Shown piece after piece: positions 22,444 through 34,261 of a stretch of 64,000 nt of DNA. Source of the stretch: Talinum fruticosum (lineage: Eukaryota; Streptophyta; Magnoliopsida; Caryophyllales; Talinaceae); contig JAITYX010000053.1 of assembly GCA_021018815.1 (NCBI GenBank), forward strand, positions 124,001 through 188,000, written 5' to 3'. The notes under the pieces were generated by a model. The model saw only the letters and a program-made list of their open reading frames with translations, was not told where the DNA came from and did no database searches. The translations under genes were made by a program, and so were the position numbers. The stretch's first letter is position 1. Each line of letters starts with the position of its first letter.

Positions 22444-23195
22444 TTACTCATAGGGGTTGCTTGCATGTTTTACATCCTGAAGTTTGTACTTCTTCAATAG
22501 CTCCTTGGTATACTTTGATTGATGGACATATATGCCATCTTTGTCTTGCTTGATTTGTAGACCAAGGAAGAAATTGATTTCTCCCATCATGCTCATTTGA
22601 AATTCCTGTCTCATTAACTCAGAAAAATCTCGACACAAAATTTCATTAGTAGGTCCAAATATTATGTCATCAACATAGATTTGAGCAATAAGAAAATCTT
22701 TCCCCTTGATTTTTATAAAAAGAGTCTTGTCAATCTGACCTCTTTTAAAATCATTTTCAACCAAGAAATTGCTTAGTCTTTCATACCAAGCTTTAGGAGC
22801 TTGTTTAAGACCAAAAAGAGCTTTTTGCAACTTGAAAGCATGATTTGGAAATTCTGAGTTTTCAAATCCAGGGGTTGCTCAACATAGACTTCCTCTTTAA
22901 TGAAACCATTGAGAAAAGCACATTTAACATCCATTTGATACAATTTGATATTCATGCTAGATGCAAATGCAAATAGAATTCTAATAGCTTCAATTCAGCA
23001 ACAGTGCAAAGGTTCCCCACAATCAATCCCTTCTTCTTGATTGTAACCTTGAGTCACAAGTCTAGCCTTATTTCTAACTACCACTACCAACCCACCTTCA
23101 TCCAGTTTGTTCTTGAAAACCCATTTGGTTCCTATAACTGGGTAGTCGAAGGTCGTTTGGTCGAGTCCGGACTTGATTTCTTTCAAATTAATTGA
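22444..23195 (-). pseudogene. Copia reverse transcriptase
   Basis: Minus frames 23,186-22,995 (WVFKNKLDEGG, RNKARLVTQGYNQEEGID), 22,955-22,773 ([20 protein letters not shown]) and 22,830-22,444 ([20 protein letters not shown] at 22,666-22,677, MMGEINFFLGLQI) cover RVT_2 in order. The catalytic YVDD and the first Asp (QMDVKCAF) are present. At least two frame changes, near 22,970 and 22,800, break the chain. Pol is cut on the N-terminal side by the solo LTR at 23,553-26,236. Confidence 0.9.
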
Positions 23196-23552
23196 GTTCC
23201 TCTTGCATGGCCTCTACCCATTCAGGTTCATTTAGGTCCTCTAGTGCATTTCGGGTTCGAGTTAATGAGATGAATGCAGTGAATGCACATAGATTTTGTA
23301 GAGAGCATTGAGTTCTTACCCCACTGTTGATATCAAACAAGATGTTTTCGAGTGGGTGGCTCGAAGCATATTTAAATGCTATACCTGTTCTCCGGTTTAC
23401 CAGATTTGTAAGTTGAACTTGTTGGTCTTCAAAAGTCCGTTCCGATTGAGCTTGTTCATTTGATTGACCCTTAGCATTCCGAGCTAGTTCTTGAGTCGTT
23501 TCATTCCGAGTCGAGTTATTCCGAGTCGCTTCGTTCCGAGTGACTTCGATTT

Positions 23553-26236
23553 TGTAATGCCCCCAATCACCATTACTTAGTAATCCCCTAATTAGAGAAT
23601 ATTAGGTAGGGTCGCAGCAGAAGTCAAAGTTGACAACCGAAGGCGCTACCGCCATCCTAAGAATAGGACCAGGCTAAGTGAGTAAACTAAAATGCCATCG
23701 ACATTTATAATCGTAACGTGTTGGTTGGGTCCCAATACCGACAAGTATTTGCACCTCAAGTAGTTAAGCTCCAAATCATGTTTAAACAAGACCCAAAATA
23801 TAATTTAGTGGCTTGCTTGGATATACTTTAATACAATCTCACCTACTTGTTTAACACGAGATATTACGTAAAATCTAATGATTTCCCAATTGGTTCCAAG
23901 CCACTATTAAGGTGAAATCACCGTGAGTATCTATACACCTTCGTAACCACAAATGCAACGTGTCCAGCCTATTGTTTGCCTTCGTCGGACTTGGCAGGTA
24001 ATTGATTGTTCAACAATGCTTTCCCTAAACAAAAACAAGTAAAATATTTCGAAGAATGAGTCGAAACTCAGTATGAACATTTCTCGCACCGTAAAATAGC
24101 TTTGAAAACATTTTAGTTGAGCGCGCTCATTTCAATTCATTTTACTTTGAAATCGGGGGAGAGAATATGAGTAAAACTTGATTGCCGGTTATTATCTAAA
24201 AGTGGAACCCCTTGATAATTGATACGATCTTTGAATAAGGTGCACACCTCCGGGCCGACCGAGAACCCGAGTTGAAGTCGCATGGGTGGAATTGAAGGGC
24301 ATAAGCCCCGATAATTGATAATTGATAATTGAGCGGGGACCACTTAATTAGGTGACAAAATTTGATTTGCAAATGATTCATTATTAATTATTTATATAAG
24401 AAATGTTGAGATTTGTTGAAATATGTCAATTTTCGAAGGGCACAGGCAATGAACGTACTCGGACTGGAAATCTTTGTTTCTCCCCTTTATGAAATATTGA
24501 TTTAGAGGCTTGTCAACGACAAGAGTGGCCTCGCTGCTTGTTTCAAATATATCTTTATTATTAATAATGTTTAAATTTAGTTTCATTGCAATACCATTGG
24601 TAATTAACTTCGCGTAATGCTAATAACTTACTTCATAAGAATTGGTTAAACTAGATTCGTTGATTTTTCGTGAATTTGATTTGTTGATTACTTGGATCGG
24701 AATATTCTCATTTTGAAATTTTACTTATACTTTAGATATTACTGCTTGTTTAACATACAAAAATATGACTCCAGCTAATATTATTATTATTATTACTATT
24801 ATTATTATTATTATCTCAATTAATTATATCAAACCAAAATCTTACGTTTAATCCTCTCCTTAAGTCACCTTTCACCTCATCTTATCATCTATTGCACAAA
24901 TTAATCAATTTACTCCACAAATTAACTAATTTACTAAAATTCCACATACATCAAAACACACTAATTCAAACTTGTATGCATATTTTCCTCAACAAAATCC
25001 ACATCTACGTATACAATTAAATACACTAAATTTCTCAAAGTTTTATATACATTCAACTCTACTTATTATCCAACTCCAATCTCTATGTACACATTCTTTT
25101 TCTTTTACTCAAATATATTCAATCCCAAAGTGCAATAAAACCATCAATTTCTAATCAAAATTTACATTAAAACATTCCCAATTCACTTCACCAAATTACA
25201 ATTCCATAAGTTCAATTACATTCATTCACTCCGACAATAATTCATTCTAAGAACACCAATTCACAATCATCCTCAATAACTCAATTTTTTTTTTCCAATT
25301 CAACTTTTAAATTCATACCATAACATCTTTCTAAAACAATATAATTCAATTAACAACTACAATTAATAGGTAAATAATGAAGGGAGATAAACTAGAGTTT
25401 AGGGTTTTACCTTCAAAACCTAAGGGATAGAAATCAAGGATAAGAAGGAGCGGTGGTGGTGACAGCAGAGCTCCAGCGGCTACTCGGAAAGCACCAGCTT
25501 CGACTCCTAGTGACCGAGCTGCGGCTGGTGGCCGACCGGGGAGTGGGTCGCAGCAGGGCGAGGAAGAGAGCGAGAGGGAGGGAGCGAGAGCGACAGAGAA
25601 AGAGGGAGAGAGGGAGAAGGCTGGCGTCGGTTTTCCGGCTGGCGTTGGTGGCCGATGGCCGACGATGGAGGCTGCTGTGAGGGAGGGGTAGAGTGGGCTG
25701 GAGGAGGCAGGGCGAGGGACGCGGGGCACAAGCGAGAGAGAGGTGAAGGAATGAAGATTGAATGTGCCTGATTAATTTGAAGTCGATATTTTTATCAGCT
25801 TTAATTTAATTTATTTTTATTTTTTTCCTTTGTTTCCAGTTATCTCTAGCACATTATGATTTGTTTAGTTTTTTTTTTTGTTATATATTGTTATTTCATT
25901 CCTATTTTATTTCATTTAAATAGTATTGCATATAAATTATACAATTGATTATTAAATATAATGATTCCTTTAAGATATAATCTTTAATGGTCTTATAAAT
26001 ATGTACCTTCGCATTTATGTGTATCATATATTAATACAATTTTTAAATTTTCTATTAGACATATGCATAAATTTACAATCATTATTATGAAATTTCATTG
26101 GAGGCCACTTCGTCGTCTTAGCCACATATCATACACATAAAAATAATTCAAATGTGGAATTGAAGTGCACACGCTCAATTATATAAATCTTGTAATTAAT
26201 AAGATAAATAATGTGATTTAGGGTCGGGTTGTTACA
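23553..26236 (-). mobile_element. Solo LTR, gypsy type, inserted in copia pol
   Basis: Starts TGTAATGCCCCC and ends TCGGGTTGTTACA, with flanks GATTT (23,548-23,552) and GATTG (26,237-26,241). It sits between integrase and reverse transcriptase of the copia element, and both pol parts resume at the junctions. On the minus strand it begins TGTAACAACCCG, and about 500 bp inside has a GC-rich block (25,430-25,740) like those of the chromovirus-type LTRs. There are no coding domains; the multi-frame ORFs in the GC block are low-complexity. A TTA microsatellite lies at 24,777-24,815. Confidence 0.85.
24777..24815 (+). repeat. (TTA)n microsatellite
   Basis: About 13 trinucleotide units, mostly TTA/ATT with one ACT interruption, inside the solo LTR. 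Confidence 0.9.
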
Positions 26237-27168
26237 GATTGACTCTTTCTGAGCTTATTTTCACCAAGATCATCATCTCTGCTGAGCTTCGGATCCGAGA
26301 ATATTGACTCACTTGGGTTTTCCCTGTTCAATCTCATCAAAAATAACGTGGATGCTTTCTTCCACTTTGTTAGTTCTTTTATTGAAAATGCGGTAAGCTT
26401 TACTATGAGATGAATAACTAAGAAAAATACCTTCATCTGACCGAGCATCAAACTTGGTCAGGTGATCCTTACCATTGTTATGAACATAACACTTACATCC
26501 AAAAGGCTTGAAGTATGAAATGTTGGGTTTCTTCCCTTTGTAGAGCTCGTATGGAGTTTTCTTCAGAATGGGTCCGATGAGGCATCTATTAAATGTGTAG
26601 TTTGCTCGTGGTGATCGCCTCAGCCCGTAAATAGTAGGGTAGATCTTATTTCAATCATCATTATCCTTCCTATTTCTTCAAGAGTACGGTTCTTTCTCTC
26701 CACTACTCCATTTTGTTGAGGAGTTCTTGGTGCTAAAAAGTTTTGGGAGATGTCATTCTTATCACAAAACTCTGCAAATTCCGAGTAGTCGAACTCCCTT
26801 CCATGGTCGAGTTCAAATTCTCTTGATATGAGTCTAAGACTCAACTTGGATTTTCCTGCAGAGCTTGCTGAACTCTTTGAAAGCTTCATTTTTGTGCTTA
26901 AGAAAACAAACCCAGTTAAATCGTGAATAATCATCAATAATTACAAGCACATAAGATTTACCTCCGAGACTCTTGACAGAATTTCACCACATAAATCCAT
27001 ATGCAACATTTCAAGCACTTTGGATGTGGAAACAGTTTTGAGAGGTTTGAAAGATAATCTAACTTGTTTCCCTTTTGTGCATGCATCAAAAATTTTATCT
27101 TTCTTAAATGCACATTTAGGCAATCCTTTGACTAAACCATGAGAAGCAAGCTTCTTAATGGTATGCAT
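26218..27168 (-). pseudogene. Copia integrase
   Basis: The minus strand shows the GAG-pre-integrase region (27,168-26,941: MHTIKKLASHGLVKGLP, with LHMDLCGE carrying the first catalytic Asp). It is followed by the core at 26,937-26,620 (ELDHGREF with the second Asp; ERKNRTLEE with the catalytic Glu). The second Asp and Glu are separated by 35 residues, the normal DD35E spacing. The C-terminal part is at 26,451-26,242. Stops or frameshifts near 26,940 and 26,600 interrupt it. The integrase is cut at its C-terminal side by the solo LTR. Role: insertion of the copied DNA. Confidence 0.88.
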
Positions 27169-27224
27169 ACTAACATGACCTAGTCTACGATGCCATGTCC
27201 AGGAATCATCATGTAAAGATGCTT

Positions 27225-27600
27225 TTAAACAAGATAGATTCTGACTTGGGTCGACAGAGGAATAGTGTAGGTATTACCCGATCTCTTACCCGAGAGCTTA
27301 GTATCCTTGGTAGTTTCATCAGAAATATAGTAGTTGGTCCGAGTGAATCTTACCTCTTGACCTTTGTCATACAGTTGAGAGATGCTAAGTAGATTGTACT
27401 TCAATCCCTTAACCAGGTAGATAGGGCTAAATAGATTGTCTCCTTTTCCAATCTTGCCTATCCCAATTATCTTGCCCTTGCTGTCATTTCCAAATGTGAC
27501 TTTGCCTCCCTTGTAATCTTCTAACTCGGAAAAGAGTCTTGGATTTCCTGACATGTGACGTGAGCATCCACTATCCAGTACTCGGTGTCCTTTTGTTTTT
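27225..27600 (-). pseudogene. Copia protease
   Basis: The minus strand holds the active-site text DSGCSRHMSG (DSG near 27,560-27,575), followed by GGKVTFGNDSKGKIIGIGKI and LKYNLLSISQLYDKG, the standard plant copia protease pattern in the frame 27,554-27,225. The catalytic Asp-Ser-Gly is intact. The frame is open through most of the domain. The link to gag upstream is broken by short frames at 27,600-28,000. Confidence 0.85.
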
Positions 27601-27999
27601 GAGCCACTTGCAAGTTAGAAACAAACTAACCTTTCTCACTTCATCTAACGAACCAAGTAACTCCCTTTACTATGGTCCTTTTCTGAGGAAGAAGGCTCTT
27701 GGGAACCCATATTTGAATAACTTTGGGTTTGGTCGATTCTGAGTCTTTCTTTTAGAGAACAAGTATATGTATCTCTTTCTTTTGAAAATCTTTTCTTTTA
27801 TAAACCGGTGGAGAAGGTTTTCTCCTATAAGCTGGTTTGGGCTTATTCCTCGTTTCATTCTTATGAATGGGACCATGCTCAGCCTTCCCGAACTTCACCG
27901 TTCTAGAATCATTTTTGAAAAAACCCGAGTAGGAATTGGATTCCTCCTCCTTATTAAAATCAAGTCCTTCCTTTCTAAAGGAGACACATTGAGACCCTA

Positions 28000-29436
28000 A
28001 GAGCATGTCAAGATTCTTCGACCTTGAGTAAATTTCAAAACTAGTTCTTGAGACTCATTGAGCTTTTGCTTGAGATGCTCATTTTCTCTTCGAGTGACTC
28101 GGACTCGGTCTCATTGGATTGAGTACTAGTCTTGAGTTCTCTTGGAGTAAGTCTTAGTTTTTCTAATTCATTTTTCAAAGAAATTCTCTCGAAGTGATAG
28201 TCTCAAGTTGTTCTTTAAACCGAGAAGAGTCGAATTGGACTTCTCTTCCAAAGTATAGATGTATTTAGCTAAATCAACTTTGGAAAACTTGAGGAAGTAT
28301 TCAATTACCTCCTGAGGATTAGTTTCCTCATTGTCCGAGTGATCGGAATCTAACTCGGATTCAGCTTCTAAGTCCGATAGTGCCATCGGACACTTTGAGT
28401 CATCCGAGTCTTCATCTTCTTCAGATGAATCTTCATCACTCCATGTGGCCATCATGGCCTTCTTCTTCTTTTTGTTCCTTTTTCTTCTTGGACAGTCTTT
28501 GACTATATGATCCTTGCTACCACATTCAAAACAGCCAGAGTTCTTAGTTAAAGATAATTTTGAAGGAGAAGAGTGTTTACCTTTTCTATTCTTCTTGTCT
28601 TTCTTGTAAAACTCTTCTCTTGGCCATTTATCCCATCTCTTGTGCTTCATCATTCTTTTGAAGCCTCCGACAATTAGTGCCATGGGATCTTCTTCCGAGT
28701 CCGATGAACTCGGATTTTCTTCTCTGCTTTCGAGGCCTTCAATGCAATATTCTTTTTAGTGCTGAACTCGGTGTCCTCTTCTTCCGGATGGATCTCATGG
28801 GTGAGTAGCTTCCCAATGAGTTCGCCCGGCTTTAATAAGGAGAGGTTCCGAGCTTCCTCAATGGCCGTCACCTTTGGACCCCATCTTCTCTTGGGCATGC
28901 TTCTTAGTATCTTTCTGCACATTTGCTCATGGGAAATCTTTCGACCCAGAGATTTGAGATTGTTAGTAATCTCGGTGAAGTGAATGAACATCCGAGTGAT
29001 GTTTTCTTCGGCTCCATCTTGAACACTTCATACTTGTGAAGATATTGGCTTATCTTCGCCTGTCTAACTTGGCTTGTGCCTTCATATATGTTGACAAGAG
29101 TGTCACGCACTTCTTTTGCTGTGTTACAAGCTGATACTCTGTTGTATTCCTCCGAGCTGATGGCACACATCGGAATGTTCATGGCCTTGAAGTTCTTTCT
29201 AAACTTTTCCGCTTCTTCGAGTAGTGTACTCGGCCTTTACTTTAGGCACGAGTCTTGTTTCTTCCGTCTTCGTTGGAATGTAGTTGCCTTCTTGTATGAT
29301 GGTCCATACATCTTCATCATGATCAAGTAGAAAGCATTCGATGAGCTTTTTCCGAGTGTCCAAAATTTGATCCTTTAAAATTTAGTGGTCTGCTAGAAGA
29401 TCTTCCTTCATTGAACTCTCCATTGTTCCGAGCCAT
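28000..29436 (-). pseudogene. Copia Gag (UBN2 type) with zinc knuckle
   Basis: Likely start at the minus ATG at 29,436 (MARNNGEFN). The middle shows the UBN2/gag-polypeptide signature (AKEVRDTLVNIYEGTSQVRQAKI at 29,182-28,904, then NNLKSLGRKISHEQ and ILRSMPKRRWGPKVTAIEEA at 28,991-28,674). A basic stretch precedes a CCHC zinc knuckle, CFECGSKDHIVKDC, at 28,492-28,533. An acidic Asp/Glu/Ser-rich tail follows (DEDSSEEDEDSDDSK). Frameshifts lie near 28,980 and 28,680. Role: structural protein of the particle. The second copia element at 60,046 has the same order but lacks the knuckle. Confidence 0.88.
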
Positions 29437-29477
29437 TTGATCTTTAAACCTTTGGATGGTTAGATCCTTTCTAAAAG

Positions 29478-29495
29478 GCTAAACTCGATATCAAT
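29478..29495 (-). other. Degenerate primer-binding site of the copia element
   Basis: Minus-strand ATTGATATCGAGTTTAG directly follows the 5' LTR and resembles the initiator-Met tRNA site TGGTATCAGAGC with several changes. Confidence 0.5.
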
Positions 29496-31028
29496 TGAAG
29501 GTTTGCTCTTGGAGAGACTTAGTCACCCTAGAGGGGAGTGAATAGAGTGATGAGGAAATTTAAACAATAAAAGGAAGAATTAAGCCAAAAACTGACTTTG
29601 AAGCAATCCGAGTCTAGATTGGACTCGGAAGAGTGATAACTCGAAATTACGTGGAAACCCTCCTGGGCAGAAAACCATGGCCAGTGCTAATCCAAGCACC
29701 AAGTCAAATCCACTATTTTGAATATACAAAATACAATGAGACGAGACTTAACCAGAATTGCTCCCTTAGACAATTCCTTACAAGGTTTTCCTAGACTCGA
29801 AATTCACTTATCCGATCTAGTACTTCCTAACCGAGGTAACCTTTATAAATAGGGACAACCGACCTGAGTTAAGCCTTACAGCTCGGTCAAGGGACCTTAC
29901 TCAGAAATTAAGAAAAGAAGTTGTGATTGATTACAAGACCTTACAACTTAGAAAGATGTTAAGTACGGAGTTGGAGTTGTAAGTAGAAAATTAAATATGA
30001 ATACAAAGACTTTTGGTTAAGTATATGTATGACAATGATTCCAGCAATCTTCAAGTCTTGAGAGTTGGCTTCTATTTATAGATGACCACGCAGATTAGCC
30101 GTTGTGACTAGCTTTTAATTGGAAGTCTTACGTGACGGTTGTAACGGTTCTTCCGAGTCACTCGGAAAAGATCTGTTGAGTTGTGAACGTTGTGCAATTG
30201 CTCTTGACTCCTTAGGATGTCCTAATCCACTGGTGGTGTCTGAAAACTAGAGTGGAAACCACTATTGAGCTTAGCGTTGAAGATTTCCAATTTTGGAAAC
30301 AGACAACCCCGACACGGTTTCGGGCCTTGGTCGAAGTAGAAAAAGCCATGTCTGCTGGTGATTTGACATCTTGAAGCCGGTTACTTTTGTAATTCAAAAG
30401 TAGGATAATCTCGTTTAAATAACCTACAAAAGTAAATCAATTTTGGTTCTCAAAGTATAAAATACTTTGGTCTAAGATTAGACACGAGATAAAAATTTAA
30501 TTAAGATAATTAAGTATATAATTATCTCGAGTCTCGGGAGAGTGGAATTTTCTGAGTGTAATATTCATTATACTCAAATTCCAACCGAGTCGAGTCTAGG
30601 CATAAATCAAATTAGATAAAGAATATCGAGTAGTACTGCTTGATCTAGACTAACAAAGTTCAAATGAAACAAGCCGACTTGGAAAGATGAATTACCACCG
30701 TAATTCACTTAGAGCTTAAAATATGAAGTCGGACTCGAGTATAAGAGTGTTAGAGTGATTGTTTGAACATGCGATTTATCTAGTGTTGTCCGAGTGACTC
30801 GGAACTACAGATCTAGAAAGATGATCAATGAGTATGCTTTTGAGTCGATCAGAATCAAATGAAAACAAATACAATAGTTTCGTAACATTCGAAAAGATTC
30901 TATACCACTCGGAAAAGTTTGTATATCACTTAGAATGACTTGTAATCAAAACTTATAAGAGATGGAGTTTTATACCTGATTCCTTAACAATCACTCAGAA
31001 TGTTACTCATGCATAGTCCGAGTCTTCA
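29496..31028 (-). repeat. 5' LTR of the SIRE-type copia element
   Basis: About 1.53 kb, direct repeat of 17,714-19,224. TATA box (TATAAATAGAAGCC, minus) at 30,067-30,080. Transcription would run leftward into gag. Confidence 0.9.
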
Positions 31029-31275
31029 ATACATTTGACTCCGAGTATTATGTTGACAGGTTCTTGAAAATTATATGCAATTATATTATAATTTTGTATT
31101 GAACGAATTATTATATCTTTGTTAAAAGACTTATTTGATATGGTATCGAGTCTAGATTGTCATACTAAAAATTATAATTAAGCCATACTTAATGTTTGAA
31201 TCATCATATCCATGTCTGGTTCCCAAATTTCCTTATATTGTGCACACTCCTCAAAGGTATACTTCAATAACACCT

Positions 31276-31334
<59 letters not shown>

Positions 31335-32424
31335 CTTAAAACTGAGTGATTTGTTGTGCACTAGAAATTTGGTACATCACCGTTGGTTCTTTTTGTTTTA
31401 TTATTGTATATAATTAATTTAATTATTGTAAAAAACTATAATATAATATAGTTAGTAATTTCAGTATTGAAACTTAAAAAATTAAATAATGATAATTATG
31501 ATATAGTATTATAATAATTATAATTTAATTTATTCTTTAACCATTCATTTATTTTTATTTTATTGCATATATTTAGTTATAAGAATATGAATGTTTATTA
31601 ATTTTGTAATTAGTAGAGGAAATTATATTGATTATATTTAACATTTTTTCTTATTATGATAAAGAATTTTGGTCCAAGTTATTACTTGTTTATCCATATA
31701 TATAACCTATCTCATGTTTATGAAATATATTTATTCAAAATTTTATTTTTGTATTATAAAAGGATAAAATTCTGAGATATGGAATAAGTGGCTTACACAA
31801 CATTATATGCTATTGTTTTTTTTTTATCAAAAAATTTCCTTTACAAGAAGTAGTCAACTATTACTCAATTGAGTGATTGGTTTTGAATAGTACTCTTTAT
31901 CTCCAATTGTCAACCTAGGAGTTTTATACTAGTGAAGACAAGTAAGGTTGGCAAATGTAAGACAGTATTTTGAGAAGAAATTAATAGTTTTGTATTTCAA
32001 TATTTTGATGCCTAATTTTTTTATTGTATATATAATCACATGTGTTTATTTTATATATATTGAGTAATAATATTATTATGATATGTTCAAATTCTAGATA
32101 TAATAGAGTAATATCATGTGAGATATTTATACAAAAAGATCAAACAATAAACACATATATTTAAAGGAGTTTGGTGCTAACAAAGTGGGACATATACGTC
32201 TCAACTTTAAAATGTGTTGGGAGAAAATGATAAGTTGGAAACCTATTTTATAGGTTCACATGATGAAGAATTATTTTCTTTCATTAACTAACTCAAATTT
32301 ACATTATTCCTCCTAATAATTACCTTTAGATTATAAAACATTCATATTTATTCTAAGGTTAATATTTATAATTTTACAAGAAATATATATTTGATATATA
32401 TAATAGTATATCAACTACTCAAAT
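31029..32424. other. AT-rich gene-free stretch
   Basis: Very AT-rich DNA with a (TA)n run and short frames only. A Helitron body may occupy its right part (see 32,425-32,462), but no Rep/helicase sequence is visible. Confidence 0.5.
31279..31330 (+). repeat. (TA)26 microsatellite
   Basis: An uninterrupted run of about 26 TA units. Confidence 0.98.
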
Positions 32425-32462
32425 AATAGCACATATTCGTGCGAAGCACGGATTCACACTAA
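32425..32462 (+). mobile_element. Helitron-like 3' terminus
   Basis: A GC hairpin CGTGC-GAA-GCACG (32,438-32,450) in AT-rich DNA, followed after 8 bp by CTAA (32,459-32,462) and then T. This is the hallmark of a plant Helitron 3' end (hairpin, CTRR, insertion before T). The 5' TC end is not fixed; a TCCATATATATAACC after an A at about 31,693 is one candidate. No coding capacity is seen, so it would be non-autonomous. Confidence 0.65.
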
Positions 32463-33800
32463 TATAGTTTTAAAACTAAAGGCTGAATTAGAATGTATTA
32501 AAGTTGAGATCAAGGAATTAAGAAGTAATTATCACTAATATATCTCTCTTTAATAATGAAATAAGAGAGCGGTAAGTCCAATCTAGGTCAAAGTGCTCAT
32601 TTTGAGCGCAAATATCCATTTTAAAATCCTAAAAATAAAAATTCATTTTCTTTGTTAGATGAAATTTAAAGAATATGACATAGATAAACTTCAAAATATA
32701 TTTAATAATAAACAAGATCCAGAAAATATTAAATAAGATAATGAGTACTATTGTTGGTAAACAATAAATACTCCAAAACAAATGAAGTATCTCTATCTTG
32801 AATAAAAGATTTATCAACAAATGAATTTGATTAAATTGGATGAAAAATATTAGAAGAACTTAAAAGAAAACTAAATGAAAAATATGAAAGGTGATAGAAG
32901 AAAGTGAGGTTAATGAAGTTGGCGAAGACCCAATTGATGGATATTTCGAATCCAATTTGGTTAATAGCATAGCTCCTAAATATGAAAATTTCATAAAATT
33001 ATCTAGAAGAAATATAAATTTCTTAAGTTCAAAGTATGTCCCAGTTGGTACAACAACAAACTTTTCTTTTGGATTCATCTCAAAGGCAACAACTGCATTC
33101 AAGGAAATTAACCTTACTCCTAATTATATGTTAAACATAGATGGAGCCCGTAATGGAGAAGAAATATTTGGACATTGGAAAAGATGAATGAATAGTGTGT
33201 TAAATCTATTAGCACCTGGTATGTTGCAAATTTCCTTAACTCTATTGGACATAACTTTTTTAAAATTGTTGCAAACTGGTACAATTCACTGAATGAAGAA
33301 GGAAAAGACGAATTAACAACAATGGATTCATTGACGGCTATGTTCAAAAGTTTATGTAATGAAATTACAAATGATTTTATTGGAGCTAAAATGGACCATG
33401 AAGAAAAGACCAGAGAGTGGCAAGAATATAAAATATGGGACATGAGGTATTTAAAAATCACATAACTGAATTTAGTCAATATTACTATAAAATTGGTCAT
33501 AATAATACCAATTATAGTATACTCTACGATAAGTTACCATACCCCATTAATTCATTAGTTAATAAAACATATGTTACATGGGTTGAAGAAATGGATGTCG
33601 TAGATACCCTAGAAACACAAAATCTTTCTTAAGAAAATGAGTTTATGACTAATGTTTAGATATCCAAAAACAGAAGAAAATGAAGAAATAATTTCTTGCG
33701 TGTTAGGATGATCCACATTAGTGGGGAAAAGGGCCTAAAAGAAGAGTTTTAATAAGAAAAGATGTGAAAAATACAAGAGAAAATATTATAACAAATTGTA
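32463..33800 (+). pseudogene. Endogenous pararetrovirus fragment, caulimovirid coat-protein-like
   Basis: Three plus-strand frames (32,891-33,187; about 33,200-33,470; 33,435-33,632) read in order like the coat-protein region of Caulimoviridae. They show an acidic start, a block ending in DFIGAKMD, an aromatic-rich ITEFSQYYYKIG and the family-like KLPYPIN, followed at 33,740-33,790 by a Lys/Arg/Tyr-rich stretch where the virus protein has a basic region before its CCHC finger. The finger is missing: the sequence passes into other DNA near 33,800. Upstream, 32,470-32,520 reads as a short coiled-coil-like helix. Frameshifts near 33,190 and 33,450 and stops upstream show an old, inactive copy. 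No RT was found nearby. Confidence 0.6.
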
Positions 33801-33839
33801 AAAAATCCCAAACTCGGAAGGTTTTTTAGAAATGATGCT

Positions 33840-34261
33840 TACATTTTAATCTATTTTAATACAAGGTTGCTTATTTTTGTCAAGTCGGAAGACCTTTCAA
33901 AAATCACTGGCAACTCCTTTTAATCTATTTTAATTCTTTAAAACCGCATCTTGGTTTTTTACGGAATTCGGAAAATTAAGAACATGGTCGACAAATCCAA
34001 GCCATCCGACCGGGACTGTCCCAACAGTTCAAGTCGAAGGCAGGTGCCAACTAGTAATTTTGGTTGGTCGGTCTAGCCTCTAGGTTACTGACTAGGCCTA
34101 TTTCCGGCCCATGCAATTAAGGCTTGTTGGGCCAATGAGCTTTGTGGCAGTCTACTTTTTACTTGTCATTTCTGTTTAAAATACTTCCTTATAATTCTAA
34201 AACTATTTTCGAAAATAAATGATTTCTAAACTCGTCAATCAAACTCTTCCACAATTAAAAG
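33840..34261 (+). mobile_element. Tat/Ogre-type gypsy fragment: LTR end, PBS and leader (plus)
   Basis: The sequence AAATCA followed by CTGGCAACTCC (33,901-33,917) fits an LTR end and the Arg-tRNA primer site (TGGCGACTCC) of Tat/Ogre elements. The following leader matches, at moderate identity, the inverse of 36,480-36,809 (shared CTCCTTTTAAT, CTATTTTCGAAAATAAA, AATCAACTC-like). It is interrupted by the copia solo LTR and resumes at 35,766. Only the LTR tail is present, so the element is truncated on its left. Confidence 0.6.

Larger units (their letters stand above)
17714..31028 (-). mobile_element. SIRE/Maximus-type Ty1-copia retrotransposon, nearly complete
   Basis: Two direct LTRs (17,714-19,224 and 29,496-31,028) bound an internal region read on the minus strand in the copia order gag, protease, integrase, reverse transcriptase, RNase H, then a long third ORF before the 3' LTR, as in SIRE1-like elements. 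LTR ends are TGAAGG...TCTTCA in plus view. A degenerate primer-binding site lies next to the 5' LTR and a polypurine tract next to the 3' LTR. The LTRs differ at roughly 7-8 % in the first 200 bp by eye, so it is not recent. The flanks ACATA and ATACA do not form a clear duplication. A 2.7-kb solo LTR interrupts pol. Confidence 0.9.
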
